A DNA stretch of 64,000 bases. It comes from Pseudomonas cichorii. GTDB taxonomy: Bacteria > Pseudomonadota > Gammaproteobacteria > Pseudomonadales > Pseudomonadaceae. Both the position numbers and the translations under genes were made by a program. Positions 50,119 through 58,945 of this stretch are shown here, in pieces (positions within the stretch are counted from its first letter, which is position 1; each line of letters starts with the position of its first letter). Where the stretch lies: contig NZ_BLVZ01000016.1 in NCBI RefSeq assembly GCF_015471405.1, positions 1 through 64,000 on the forward strand. The letters run 5' to 3'. The notes beneath the pieces are model-generated. The model was not told where the DNA came from, searched no databases, and worked only from the letters and a program-made list of their open reading frames with translations.

Positions 50119-50571
50119 TTACCCCAGATGCTTGATGAACTCCGCCAGCCAGGGCTCGGCATCGCTTTCCGGCGTAACGCTTTCGCTCGCATCCAGACGC
50201 AGCATTTCCTGCACTTCAACTGCGCCCAGTTCGGCGAACAACTCGCGTATCTGTTCGCCGCCGCCACAGAAAGTATCGCCATAGCTGGCATCGCCCAGGC
50301 CAATCACACCGGCGGGCAGGCCTCTCAGGAAGGCAGGCAGACTGTCACGGAGCTGTGAGTAGATGGGCAGGATATTGTCGGGCAGTTCACCCATGCCAGT
50401 CGTTGAGGTCACGGCCAGCAAGGCCTGAGGCTCGAAAGCCTGTAACTCGGCCAGTGTGATGCGCGAGTTGTGCAAGGGTTCATGGCCCGCATCGCGCAGA
50501 ATCGCGCCTGCATGACGGGCAACCTCTTCGGCCGATCCATAGACCGAGCCGGAAATGATAGCGACTCTCAT
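50119..50571 (-). CDS. MioC-type flavodoxin
   Basis: 150 residues from ATG 50571 (AGGATTTGTC upstream). The N-terminal phosphate loop reads RVAIISGSVYGSAEEVARHA, followed by TSTTGMGELPDNI and VIGLGDASYGDTFCGGGEQI, all FMN-contact motifs of short flavodoxins. Members shuttle electrons; MioC-like proteins serve biotin synthase in E. coli. The partner is not evident here. Confidence 0.88.
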   Translation of the reverse strand: MRVAIISGSVYGSAEEVARHAGAILRDAGHEPLHNSRITLAELQAFEPQALLAVTSTTGMGELPDNILPIYSQLRDSLPAFLRGLPAGVIGLGDASYGDTFCGGGEQIRELFAELGAVEVQEMLRLDASESVTPESDAEPWLAEFIKHLG

Positions 50572-50775
50572 GACAAATCCTGTGGCAGAGTAAAAGAGTC
50601 GGACATTATGCCTTATCGATCCGCCTACTGAGATTGCATTTTGCCGCCGTAGCCTATTCCCGGGGCTCACGCAAAATTTCCCGGAAAGATTTTGAAAAAA
50701 ATGACGAACGGTCAGAACAGAACAAGGAATTAACGGTCTTTCTCCTCATCGTCTACCGGTCCGTACGAGTTCATC

Positions 50776-51381
50776 ATGCAGCCCGATTCCATCCTCACGC
50801 AGGCTGAGCTGGATTTCATCCAGAGCATGCAGCACAACCCAAGGCTCAACGTACGTGACAGTACGCGCAGCCTGATGGTGAACGGCGGCGTGCAGATCCA
50901 GAATCTGCTGACACGTCTGGCGGCCCATGAGCAGGTGACGCTCCACGCCCAGTTTGAAGATCAGCAAATGAACTTCCCTCTGCATCTGGTCGAGGATGAG
51001 TTTCATGCCTTGCATCTGGAACTCGGCACACCCAGCATCTATGAAGAAGGTCCGCGGGTCCGTCCATGGCGCCTTATCCTCGCGGAGCCACTTGCACTGG
51101 AAACCGAAAAGGGCTCGCTGACCTCACTCTGGATTCATGAGGTGTCTTTCAAGGGTGTCTTGCTTGAGTACCGCAAGCAGAGAAAATTGCCCAAGCAGTT
51201 CAGCGCCTGGTTCAATCCACTTGGAAACGCCCCGATTCCGATAAAGGGAACGCTGGAGCGCGTGACTGAAAACGGCATGGGGGCTTATCGACTGAATCAG
51301 GACAACAAGGAAGACGCGGAGCGTTTGCTTCGATACCTGCACAAGCAGCATCAACGCCTGCACCCCACCATGCACCGATAA
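50776..51381 (+). CDS. Conserved protein, possibly PilZ-like
   Basis: 201 residues, no signal peptide or membrane helix. The pattern TQAELDFIQSMQHNPRLNVR, NGGVQIQNLLTRLAAHEQVT, a beta-rich middle LHAQFEDQQMNFPLHLVEDE and FHALHLELGTPSIYEEGPRV, RPWRLILAEPLALE suggests a PilZ-type beta-barrel architecture similar to YcgR-like or related Pseudomonas proteins, but the characteristic RxxxR and D/NxSxxG residues are not clear. Function unknown; PilZ is offered with reserve. Confidence 0.6.
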   Translation: MQPDSILTQAELDFIQSMQHNPRLNVRDSTRSLMVNGGVQIQNLLTRLAAHEQVTLHAQFEDQQMNFPLHLVEDEFHALHLELGTPSIYEEGPRVRPWRLILAEPLALETEKGSLTSLWIHEVSFKGVLLEYRKQRKLPKQFSAWFNPLGNAPIPIKGTLERVTENGMGAYRLNQDNKEDAERLLRYLHKQHQRLHPTMHR

Positions 51382-51519
51382 CCTCAGATAGCTTCCTACA
51401 GCGTTTTCAGGAACAATCCTTGCTTGTTTTCAAACGAAGCTGACACAGCCCCACCACCCCGGAGCCGTGTCATGTGACTTCCCTACCCGGGAATCTCACT
51501 CGTCTATCGGAGATACACA

Positions 51520-52089
51520 ATGTCTACCCATCCCGTCACCTTGATGGTTGCACGCCGCGTTGCCCATGGCCGTTACCAGGAACTCATGACCTGGCTGCAT
51601 GAAGGCGAACAACTTGCTACCGATTTTCCCGGCTATCTGGGCTCCGGTGTCCTCGCGCCGCCTCCCGGGGACGATGAATTTCAGATCATTTTCCGCTTCG
51701 CCGATGCCGAAACCATGCACGCATGGGAGCACTCAGCCTCTCGACGCTCATGGTTGGTGCGTGGAAGCGGGCTTTTTGCCCAGCCTTCGGAGCGCCGTGT
51801 CAGCGGAATCGATGGCTGGTTCGGTACGGCTAACCAACGCCCTCCGCGCTGGAAACAGGCCGTGGCCATCTGGCTGGCCTTCTTCCCCGTCTCGCTGATC
51901 TTCAATTTCCTGCTGGGGCCGTTGCTCAGTCATCTGGAACTGGCGCCACGCATCATGATCAGCACCCTGATTCTTACGCCGCTGATGGTTTACTGGTTCA
52001 TTCCACTGTCTACCCACCTGCTGGCCAGTTGGCTGAACAAGATACCTTCCGCGCCTGAAGCGACAGGTAAATCGGTTGGCAGCAATTGA
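51520..52089 (+). CDS. ABM-domain (antibiotic biosynthesis monooxygenase-like) membrane protein
   Basis: 189 residues. The N-terminal half VTLMVARRVAHGRYQELMTW, LHEGEQLATDFPGYLGSGVL and DEFQIIFRFADAETMHAWEH matches the ABM ferredoxin-like fold, and residues about 110-165 contain two hydrophobic helices (WLAFFPVSLIFNFLLGPLLS and MISTLILTPLMVYWFIPLST). Fusion of an ABM domain to a membrane part is a known class of Pseudomonas proteins of uncertain role; catalysis is not implied. Confidence 0.85.
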   Translation: MSTHPVTLMVARRVAHGRYQELMTWLHEGEQLATDFPGYLGSGVLAPPPGDDEFQIIFRFADAETMHAWEHSASRRSWLVRGSGLFAQPSERRVSGIDGWFGTANQRPPRWKQAVAIWLAFFPVSLIFNFLLGPLLSHLELAPRIMISTLILTPLMVYWFIPLSTHLLASWLNKIPSAPEATGKSVGSN

Positions 52090-52214
52090 GATAGCGTTGT
52101 GTAAAACTCGGGTTTCAAGAGCTTGCCCGCACTCTTGGCATAACTTCAGTTATGCTTGGGCCTTTGAGTCGGGCAGGTTTTATGCTCGAAAAACCTTGAA
52201 GCCAACTGCACCGC

Positions 52215-52913
52215 ATGAATAAAACGATCCTTGTAACCGGCGCCAGCCAACGAGTCGGCCTGGAACTTGCCATACGGTTGGCACAGGCAGGCTATAGCGT
52301 CATCAGCGTCAGCCGCACCTTGAAAGAAACCTCGCCTCATCCCGATATCGTGCAGTTTCAAGCCGATCTGGGAGTGGAGCAGGATCGTCTGGCGCTGATC
52401 GACTACATCAACTCGAACTACGATGGCCTGCGCGCAATCATCCACAACGCCTCGTTGTGGCTGGACGATAGCCTGGAAAACCTGAACACCATGTTCAAGC
52501 TCCACGTCGAAGCGCCTTACCATCTGAACCTGGCATTGGGCCAATTACTGGCCAGCCCGGAAAAAACCGACATCATCCACATATGCGATGACACCTCGTC
52601 TCGTGGCAGCAAAAGCCATATTGCCTATGCCGCCACAAAGGCCGCCCTGCAAAACATGGTGCTGTCGTTCGCCGAGAAATATGCTCCGGACATTCGTGTA
52701 AACGCGATCTTGCCGGGGCTGCTGATCCTCAAACCGGACAGCGATGAGGAATATCGACGCCAGACGCTGAAAAAAGCGCTGCTGCAATTCGAGCCTGGCG
52801 CAGAGCCCTTGATCGAAGCCGTCTTCTATTTGCTGGAAGCCCGATACACCACAGGAAGCAGTGTCGTCATCAATGGAGGTCGACACTTGAAGAAAGGGAG
52901 ATCCGGTGAATGA
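52215..52913 (+). CDS. folM: FolM, dihydromonapterin/dihydrofolate reductase (SDR)
   Basis: 232 residues. The TGASQRVGLELAIRLA glycine motif in the SDR opening, IHNASLWL in place of NNAG, and the catalytic YAATKAALQNM (Tyr and Lys) are characteristic of FolM, which reduces dihydromonapterin to the tetrahydro form used as cofactor. The final GGRHLKKG is also FolM-like. It is not next to folX/folE2 here, as sometimes found in pseudomonads. Confidence 0.85.
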   Translation: MNKTILVTGASQRVGLELAIRLAQAGYSVISVSRTLKETSPHPDIVQFQADLGVEQDRLALIDYINSNYDGLRAIIHNASLWLDDSLENLNTMFKLHVEAPYHLNLALGQLLASPEKTDIIHICDDTSSRGSKSHIAYAATKAALQNMVLSFAEKYAPDIRVNAILPGLLILKPDSDEEYRRQTLKKALLQFEPGAEPLIEAVFYLLEARYTTGSSVVINGGRHLKKGRSGE

Positions 52914-52953
52914 CTCATTGCCTCCCCTTGCCCCCTAGCCAACAGAGCCCATC

Positions 52954-53250
52954 ATGACCGAGCAACAACGCCTCGAACTTGAAGCCGCCGCCTTCCGCCG
53001 TCTGGTCGCGCACCTGGACAGCCGCAAGGACGTCCAGAATATCGACCTGATGAACCTCTCCGGTTTCTGCCGCAACTGCCTGTCCAAGTGGTACAAGGCC
53101 GCTGCCGACGAGAAACAGATCGATGTCAGCCTCGATGAGGCACGCGAAGTGGTTTACGGCATGCCGTACAACGAGTGGAAAGCCCAATACCAGAAAGAAG
53201 CCAGCGCCGAACAGAAAGCGGCGTTTGCCAAGGAAACCAAGCATGACTGA
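52954..53250 (+). CDS. DUF1244 small protein
   Basis: 98 residues. The motif NIDLMNLSGFCRNCLSKWYK and DVSLDEAREVVYGMPYNEWK belongs to DUF1244, which has two conserved cysteines and a WY pair. Function unknown. The stop overlaps the HopJ gene start by eight bases, indicating coupled translation. Confidence 0.85.
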   Translation: MTEQQRLELEAAAFRRLVAHLDSRKDVQNIDLMNLSGFCRNCLSKWYKAAADEKQIDVSLDEAREVVYGMPYNEWKAQYQKEASAEQKAAFAKETKHD

Positions 53251-53584
53251 TCTGAACACCCTGCGTACCAGCCTCAAGAGCGGCGAACACGCCTTTGCCG
53301 ATACCCTGGCATTCATTGCGGCGGGCTATGACTATCAGCCTCAAGCGTTCAAGAACGGCAGCGTCGAAAACGCAGCCGGCCAGAACGAAGGCTCGTGCAA
53401 GACACTGGGCCTGGCCCTGCTGGAAGGTTTGAGCGACGATGAAACCCTGCTGGCTTTCGGCGAGCACTACCGCTCGGTACAAGCCACGCCAGAAGGCAAC
53501 GACCACGGCAATATCAGGGCATTGATCGCCCACGGCCTGGCCGGTGTGAAGTTTGAAGGTGAGCCCTTGAAGCGCAAGGGTTGA
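53243..53584 (+). CDS. hopJ: HopJ-family protein
   Basis: 113 residues from ATG 53243, within the DUF1244 end; a longer reading begins inside the neighbour. The sequence (TDLNTLRTSLKSGEHAFADT, LAFIAAGYDYQPQAFKNGSV, NEGSCKTLGLALLEGLSDDE) matches the HopJ family (PF08888). Despite the effector name, it is widespread in bacteria without type III secretion, and no hrp box precedes it here, so it is probably a housekeeping protein paired with DUF1244. Confidence 0.85.
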   Translation: MTDLNTLRTSLKSGEHAFADTLAFIAAGYDYQPQAFKNGSVENAAGQNEGSCKTLGLALLEGLSDDETLLAFGEHYRSVQATPEGNDHGNIRALIAHGLAGVKFEGEPLKRKG

Positions 53585-53590
53585 TAACGC

Positions 53591-53642
53591 CGTAGGAGCG
53601 AATTCATTCGCGAAGATTTTCGCGGATAAATCCGCTCCTACG
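53591..53642. repeat. REP pair between hopJ and trxB
   Basis: A standard REP unit (53591-53613) and a variant inverted unit containing TTCGCGGATAAATCCGCTCC (from 53619) form a hairpin at the convergent junction. Confidence 0.85.
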
Positions 53643-53649
53643 GGGCAGA

Positions 53650-54612
53650 TCAGAACGAAGCGTTCGCCAGACCGTCCAGGTAACGCTCGACATCCAGTGC
53701 AGCCATGCAGCCCGCGCCGGCAGAGGTGATGGCCTGACGGTAAACGTGGTCAGCCACATCGCCCGCTGCAAACACACCTTCCACGCTGGTCGCAGTGGCA
53801 TTGCCTTCACGACCACCCTGCACAACCATGTAGCCGTCTTTCAAGGCCAGTTGACCTTCAAACAGCGAAGTGTTCGGGGTATGGCCGATCGCGATGAACA
53901 CACCGTCGACTTTCAGCTCGTCACTGGTGCCGTCGTTGTTCTTCAGGCGAGCACCGGTCACGCCCATGTTGTCGCCCAGCACTTCATCCAGGGTTGCGTT
54001 CAGCTTGAGTTCGATCTTGCCTTCGGCCACACGAGCGTGAAGTTTGTCGATCAGGATCTTCTCGGCACGGAAAGTCTCGCGACGGTGAACCAGAGTTACC
54101 TTGCTGGCGATATTGGCCAGATACAGCGCCTCTTCCACAGCAGTGTTACCACCACCGACCACAGCCACTTCACGGTTGCGATAGAAGAAACCATCGCAGG
54201 TGGCGCAAGCGGAAACGCCCTTGCCCATGAACGCTTCTTCCGACGGCAAGCCCAGGTAACGAGCGCTGGCGCCAGTGGCGATGATCAGAGCATCGCAGGT
54301 GTAGACCGCTCTGTCGCCAGTGAGGCTGAATGGCTTGCCAGCCAGATCCACGGAATTGATGTGGTCGAACACGATCTCGGTTTCAAAACGCTCGGCATGC
54401 TCACGCATACGCTCCATCAATGCTGGACCGGTCAGGCCATGGGGGTCGCCCGGCCAGTTATCGACTTCAGTGGTAGTGGTCAATTGACCACCAGCCTGCA
54501 TGCCGGTGATCAGCAAAGGCTTGAGGTTGGCACGTGCGGCATAGACCGCAGCGCTGTAACCGGCAGGGCCGGAGCCGAGAATAATCACTCGGGAATGACG
54601 TACGTCGGACAT
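53650..54612 (-). CDS. trxB: Thioredoxin reductase TrxB
   Basis: 320 residues. The FAD site IILGSGPAGYSAAVYAA near the start, the redox-active pair CATC at Cys136/Cys139, the NADPH site VVGGGNTAVEEALYLA near 152-168, and the C-terminal GVFAAGDVADHVYRQAITSA. These are the hallmarks of low-molecular-weight thioredoxin reductase, which recycles thioredoxin with NADPH. It is monocistronic. Confidence 0.96.
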   Translation of the reverse strand: MSDVRHSRVIILGSGPAGYSAAVYAARANLKPLLITGMQAGGQLTTTTEVDNWPGDPHGLTGPALMERMREHAERFETEIVFDHINSVDLAGKPFSLTGDRAVYTCDALIIATGASARYLGLPSEEAFMGKGVSACATCDGFFYRNREVAVVGGGNTAVEEALYLANIASKVTLVHRRETFRAEKILIDKLHARVAEGKIELKLNATLDEVLGDNMGVTGARLKNNDGTSDELKVDGVFIAIGHTPNTSLFEGQLALKDGYMVVQGGREGNATATSVEGVFAAGDVADHVYRQAITSAGAGCMAALDVERYLDGLANASF

Positions 54613-55056
54613 GACACACTCCTATCGACCGACCGGTTTGCCGCGGTCGGAACGGCTGGATAAAAAAGGACTGCCGATACACTTGGGGAAGTGCTCTGTA
54701 GCTCGGCAATCCTGAAAGTTCTGAAACTGCGAGCCCCTGCCGCAGCAACACATTACGCGCTCTAGATGTTCGACGAGGTCTGGTAATCGGCAACGCCCTG
54801 AGGGCCAGCCGTCATGCCTTTTCTACCAGCACCCTCATTGATGACTCCATCAAGAGTTGCAAAGGATAGGTCAAGAAAGTGATGCAGAGCCTATCGGGGT
54901 GAAGAAGGGTAAGGAAATATCGATTCACAATCCACCTCATAGTCCACTTCTATGCACAACGGCCATGCCGATACCGCTCAATGAGCCGCTGACAGCTCTT
55001 TCAAGCGCCCGGCAAAGTCGGTAAGGTCGAGCGTTTTCCATTTTTCGGAGGCTGCC
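54613..55056. other. Intergenic region between divergent trxB and cysZ
   Basis: 444 bases without a convincing gene, containing the promoters of both genes. No operator that I can name with confidence was found. The cysZ ribosome site TCGGAGGCTGCC is at the right end. Readings such as 54937-55245 minus overlap cysZ and are rejected. Confidence 0.5.
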
Positions 55057-55782
55057 ATGCCCGCCCCTGCCCTCACAGGCCCGCAATACCTGAAAGAAGG
55101 CCTGAAACTGGTCCTCAGCCCTGGCCTGCGCCTGTTTGTCCTGCTGCCGCTGAGCATCAACCTGGTGCTGTTCTGTGGCCTGATCTATCTGGCCCTGCAT
55201 CAGTTCGGCATCTGGGTCGATGCTTTCATGCCGACCTTGCCGCACTGGCTGAGCTTTCTGAACTACATCCTCTGGCCGCTGTTCGTGGCACTGGTGCTGT
55301 TTATGGTGTTTTTCACCTTCACCATGATAGCCAACATCATCGCCGCCCCGTTCAATGGCTTCCTGTCCGAGAAAGTCGAAGCCGTGATTCGCGGCAAGGA
55401 TGAATCACCTGACTTCAGTTGGGCCGAACTGGCGGCCATGATCCCCCGCACACTGGCCCGCGAGGCTCGCAAGCTGGGCTACATGCTGCCGCGCATGCTC
55501 GGGCTGTTCATTCTGTCCTTCATCCCGGTGGTCAACCTGATCGCCGCCCCGCTCTGGCTGCTCTTCGGGATCTGGATGATGGCTATCCAGTACATCGACT
55601 ACCCGGCGGACAACCACAAGCTGGGCTGGAACGAAATGCTCGACTGGCTGAAAAGCAAGCGCTGGCAAAGCCTGAGCTTCGGCGGCATCGTTTATCTGGC
55701 GTTGCTGGTACCGATGCTCAATATCCTGATGATGCCAGCGGCAGTGGCTGGGGCGACGTTGTTCTGGGTGAGAGAACGCTGA
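55057..55782 (+). CDS. cysZ: CysZ-type sulfate transporter
   Basis: 241 residues, with CGGAGG before the ATG. Hydrophobic segments at about 24-50, 65-95, 150-175 and 205-235 match CysZ topology with amphipathic helices, and PAPALTGPQYLKEGLKLVLS, FNGFLSEKVEAVIRG and IQYIDYPADNHKL are typical. CysZ is a high-affinity sulfate permease feeding cysteine synthesis. Orientation and solitary location are usual. Confidence 0.88.
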   Translation: MPAPALTGPQYLKEGLKLVLSPGLRLFVLLPLSINLVLFCGLIYLALHQFGIWVDAFMPTLPHWLSFLNYILWPLFVALVLFMVFFTFTMIANIIAAPFNGFLSEKVEAVIRGKDESPDFSWAELAAMIPRTLAREARKLGYMLPRMLGLFILSFIPVVNLIAAPLWLLFGIWMMAIQYIDYPADNHKLGWNEMLDWLKSKRWQSLSFGGIVYLALLVPMLNILMMPAAVAGATLFWVRER

Positions 55783-56028
55783 TTTTTACAGGAGCGCATG
55801 GATGCGCTTCTGAAACCTATAAAAAGAAATATCCTACGCAATGAAAAGAACACGCTTTAACCCCCCCTATAAAACAACTAAAAAAACCACTGGCAATACA
55901 TTACCGCCATGGGAAAAACCTTGCCGTGATATCAATATAAAACAAGCTGTAGGATCTTTATGTAGGACACTTATTAAAACCCTTTAAACACTAAGCATCG
56001 CCCACCGTCAAAAACAAATTATAAAAAC

Positions 56029-56044
56029 TGGCACCCTCTTTGCT
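56029..56044 (+). promoter_or_regulatory. Strong sigma-54 promoter before the small unknown operon
   Basis: TGGCACCCTCTTTGCT has the invariant GG and GC with exactly ten bases between and the TTGCT -12 box, differing from consensus only outside the core. It lies 32 bases before the start ATG at 56076. The upstream 250 bases are AT-rich and could contain enhancer-binding sites. RpoN-dependent expression is predicted. Confidence 0.75.
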
Positions 56045-56075
56045 CTCCTGCAATAAACCCACAGGAGGCAACACC

Positions 56076-56399
56076 ATGGAAGTCAAAACAAAAACTGCCG
56101 CAACACAAACCGCTTACAAACCTGCCGCGCTGGAAAAAATGCCAGAACCGCGCTCAAGCCGTTTTGCCCAGGTTTTCAGTGACGTTAAAAAAGCGGCACA
56201 AGGCCCCGGCACGGCAATCATTCCCTCAGCCGCAACGCTGACCCGTCTGGTGCAACCACGATCCACTTACTTCCTGCAGAACATGAGCCCGGAACAAAGG
56301 AAGTCCGCCGTCAACGACAAAGACTTCGAGCCCAGGCCTGCGGCTCTGGAAAGAGTGGCTAGCCAGCAGAGCCGTCAACTCAAGCACGATGCTGTTTAA
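56076..56399 (+). CDS. Unknown small protein, first gene behind a sigma-54 promoter
   Basis: 107 residues from ATG 56076 with AGGAGG eight bases upstream; an earlier start at 56040 lies inside the promoter. Not recognised. It is rich in Ala, Lys and Pro at the start (KTAATQTAYKPAALEKMPEP), with a basic middle and the C-terminal PRPAALERVASQQSRQLKHD. No signal peptide or membrane helix is obvious. Together with the next gene it forms a two-gene unit. Confidence 0.75.
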   Translation: MEVKTKTAATQTAYKPAALEKMPEPRSSRFAQVFSDVKKAAQGPGTAIIPSAATLTRLVQPRSTYFLQNMSPEQRKSAVNDKDFEPRPAALERVASQQSRQLKHDAV

Positions 56400-56417
56400 C
56401 CTGAGCGGAGTCGGAAA

Positions 56418-56921
56418 ATGCAAACTCATACCGATTCGCCATTTCCCAATGTCACCTGCTTGGGCCCGCGATCAAAAGCCACGGCTACTGCGCAAACTGA
56501 AGAAGGGATGTCATTCAAGCAAGTGTTGGATGCGACTCAGAGCGAGGGTTCGATAGTCAGTCAAGGAAAAAGAGACACGTATCCCAGGGGATCAACATTC
56601 CGGTCTGAACTCCTTGACGAGGCCGGCAAGGACCCGACTCAAGCAGCAAAAATGGCATATGAGTACGCTTATAACTCGTTGGTATTTGAGTTATTTGATG
56701 TTACTGACTACCCAATCATCCGCTATACCACAACCGGCCAGATAGTCACTGACGAAACAAGATTGTATTTTGCAAAAACGATGTCTTCAGTGCAAAAGCT
56801 TCGCGGAGAACTTTACGAAACAGAGCTTTTTAAAGGTACACCACCTGCGAAAATCCTGGAGAAAATCTTGGATTTCAATGACAGCCTTCCTCAGAAGTTC
56901 AAAGACATGGCCCACTGGTAG
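56418..56921 (+). CDS. Unknown protein, second gene behind the sigma-54 promoter
   Basis: 167 residues from ATG 56418, 18 bases after the previous stop, with GCGGAG upstream. Not recognised. An unstructured first 40 residues with a MSFKQVLDATQSEGSIV segment precede a helical part including AAKMAYEYAYNSLVFELFDV and RLYFAKTMSSVQKLRGELYE, TELFKGTPPAKILEKILDFN. The end resembles the unknown protein at 49361-49921. The sigma-54 promoter and the neighbouring FlhE-like gene raise a flagellar or secretion link, but this is unproven. Confidence 0.75.
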   Translation: MQTHTDSPFPNVTCLGPRSKATATAQTEEGMSFKQVLDATQSEGSIVSQGKRDTYPRGSTFRSELLDEAGKDPTQAAKMAYEYAYNSLVFELFDVTDYPIIRYTTTGQIVTDETRLYFAKTMSSVQKLRGELYETELFKGTPPAKILEKILDFNDSLPQKFKDMAHW

Positions 56922-56929
56922 CAAGCCAT

Positions 56930-56952
56930 CCCCCTCTCAGATTGAGAGGGGG
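56930..56952. terminator. Bidirectional terminator at a convergent junction
   Basis: CCCCCTCTCA and TGAGAGGGGG pair perfectly as a 10-bp stem with loop GAT between the convergent ends of the unknown operon (56921) and the FlhE-like gene (56960). Confidence 0.8.
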
Positions 56953-56959
56953 ATAGTGA

Positions 56960-57379
56960 TTACCAATCTACTGTAATGCGGCCAAATTGCCCGGCGACAG
57001 GCACAGGGCCTGCACCACTCACCTTGATTGAATAATAAAAACCTCTATTGGCAAGCTGACCTCTAAAAACCTGGGTAGAGCCGACACGCATACGAGAAAT
57101 ATCAATGCAGTTATTGACCTGACACAATTTAACCTCCAACCCTCGCGGCCATCCCGTCACATTCCAGTTCCAACTGACATTCTTGATCCACGCACCTTCT
57201 GGCGGGGCTCCGCGCAATGGAATATTGGCAGTATAAAGATACCCTCGTGAATGAACCGTTGGTAAATTCACCGAGGACTGATAGCTACCAGCCATGGCCA
57301 TTTCTACATACCCTGAAAGCGCCAGCACAATTCCCAAGGCCGAGCGAATCCACTTCAACTTTTTATAGTCAAATTTCAT
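56960..57379 (-). CDS. flhE: FlhE-like secreted protein
   Basis: 139 residues. An N-terminal signal peptide (IRSALGIVLALSGYVEMAMA, cleavage after AMA near residue 30) precedes a beta-rich domain with GAPPEGAWIKNVSWNWNV and GLEVKLCQVNNCIDISRMRV (two cysteines for a disulfide) and the final GAGPVPVAGQFGRITVDW. This is the pattern of FlhE, a periplasmic flagellar protein normally encoded after flhBA in enterobacteria. A solitary copy in a Pseudomonas is unusual. Identification is by motif pattern. Confidence 0.75.
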   Translation of the reverse strand: MKFDYKKLKWIRSALGIVLALSGYVEMAMAGSYQSSVNLPTVHSRGYLYTANIPLRGAPPEGAWIKNVSWNWNVTGWPRGLEVKLCQVNNCIDISRMRVGSTQVFRGQLANRGFYYSIKVSGAGPVPVAGQFGRITVDW

Positions 57380-57730
57380 TTCATGCTTCCTTATTTTTCA
57401 CATCAAGAAGGCATCACCGGTATACCCGGCTTACCGCCTTCGCCTATCGAACTTGAAACTCGATAGCCTGACGTTATTCAGAAAGCACTCGACTTCAACA
57501 CTCAATCAAATACATTGAACACTTACAGAAAAAACCTACGCCTTTGCCAGATCAAAACTCCGCACAATGTAGTACCTATAAAAAACAAACTTTACCTTTG
57601 TTGAAATCTCCTATTTGCTCTTAAAAGGAGACCTCATACAGCCGACTTTCTTTAACCTTCAAACTCCCCCGTCACAAATCCATCACCCAACAGCCACATA
57701 ACCGACATGCAACAAGCCGAGACTGCCCTC
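57380..57730. other. AT-rich intergenic region between flhE and the glycosyltransferase gene
   Basis: About 350 bases without a convincing gene. It contains an inverted repeat CTATCGA/TCGATAG (57444-57466) and otherwise AT-rich sequence that should hold the two divergent promoters. No consensus promoter stands out. Confidence 0.4.
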
Positions 57731-58918
57731 ATGAGCAAAATCCTGCATGTCACTCTTATCACTGAAACCTTCACTCCCGAGATCAATGGCGTCGCCAATA
57801 CGTTGGGGCGGCTGTGTGACGGGTTGCGTTTGCGCGGGCATCAGGTCGAGCTGATTCGGCCTCGCCAGAGTGATGAGGCAGGTTTTACTGCGGCCGACGA
57901 TCTGATGCTGTGCCGGGGATGGCCGATACCGGGTTATCCGGGTTTGCAATGGGGCCAGTCTTCGATGCACAAGCTGTTGCGCCGTTGGCAGCGGCGGCGC
58001 CCGGACGTGTTGTATATCGCCACCGAAGGGCCGCTGGGGCTTTCTGCATTGCGAGCGGCAAGGCGGTTGGGAATTGCGGTGATCAGTGGCTTTCATACCA
58101 ATTTCCCGCAATACACGCAGCAATACGGCATGGGGTTCATCACCCGCTTGCTGACCCACTATCTGCGCTGGTTCCACAATCGCTCGCGCATGACGCTTGT
58201 CCCCAGTATCAGCCAGAAGATGGAGCTGGAGCGGCGTGGTTTCGAGCGGATCGAGTTGTTGTCTCGCGGCGTGGACAGCCAGTTGTTTCATCCTTCCAGA
58301 CGCTCGCAGGCGCTTCGCGAAAGTTGGGGGTTGCAGGTGGGTGATACCGCCATCCTGCATGTCGGCAGGCTGGCACCGGAAAAGAACCTCGGCTTGCTCA
58401 AGACGTGCTTCGAGACACTGAAAGAGAGCTATCCGCGGCGCACCCTGAAACTGATTGTGGTCGGAGACGGGCCGCAACGTGCCACTCTGGAACAGCAGAT
58501 ACCCGATGCGATTTTCTGCGGGGCGCAGCGCGGCGAGGCGCTGGCAGCGCACTACGCATCCGGCGATCTGTTTCTTTTTCCAAGCCTGACCGAGACATTC
58601 GGTAATGTCGTGCTTGAGGCGCTGGCATCAGGGCTTGGTGTGGTCGCCTACGACGAGGCGGCTGCCGGGCAGCATATTCGTCACGGTCACAATGGCGCGC
58701 TGGCCATGCCCGGTGATGAGGAAGCGTTCATTGATGCCGCACACTGGCTGATAGAGGACAGTGAAGCCCTGCGCAGGGTACGTCTGAATGCTCGCAAGCA
58801 TGCAAGTCGTCAGGGCTGGACGGCGATCATCGATCAGTTCGAGCAGCAGTTGTTCAGCGCTTGCCCGGCCAACGATGCACAGGCCAAAGGCCAGACCGTC
58901 AAATCCATTTCGGGCTGA
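57731..58918 (+). CDS. GT4-family glycosyltransferase
   Basis: 395 residues from ATG 57731 (SKILHVTLITETFTPEINGV); ATG 57707 is an alternative. GT-B fold: N-terminal Rossmann domain with the Gly-rich ITETFTPEINGVANTLGRL, RRPDVLYIATEGPLGL and SGFHTNFPQYTQQYGMGFIT, and C-terminal domain with GRLAPEKNLGLL, LIVVGDGPQRATLEQ and the nucleotide-sugar E-x7-E motif FLFPSLTETFGNVVLEALAS. Similar Pseudomonas proteins are annotated as glycosyltransferases acting on lipids; the acceptor is unknown. Confidence 0.88.
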   Translation: MSKILHVTLITETFTPEINGVANTLGRLCDGLRLRGHQVELIRPRQSDEAGFTAADDLMLCRGWPIPGYPGLQWGQSSMHKLLRRWQRRRPDVLYIATEGPLGLSALRAARRLGIAVISGFHTNFPQYTQQYGMGFITRLLTHYLRWFHNRSRMTLVPSISQKMELERRGFERIELLSRGVDSQLFHPSRRSQALRESWGLQVGDTAILHVGRLAPEKNLGLLKTCFETLKESYPRRTLKLIVVGDGPQRATLEQQIPDAIFCGAQRGEALAAHYASGDLFLFPSLTETFGNVVLEALASGLGVVAYDEAAAGQHIRHGHNGALAMPGDEEAFIDAAHWLIEDSEALRRVRLNARKHASRQGWTAIIDQFEQQLFSACPANDAQAKGQTVKSISG

Positions 58919-58945
58919 ATGCCGGGCAAACGCAGTACGATGACG

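Noticed and set aside
53243..53584. HopJ as a real type III effector
   Set aside because: No hrp box, genes co-translated with a housekeeping DUF1244, and the family is widespread outside type III secretors.
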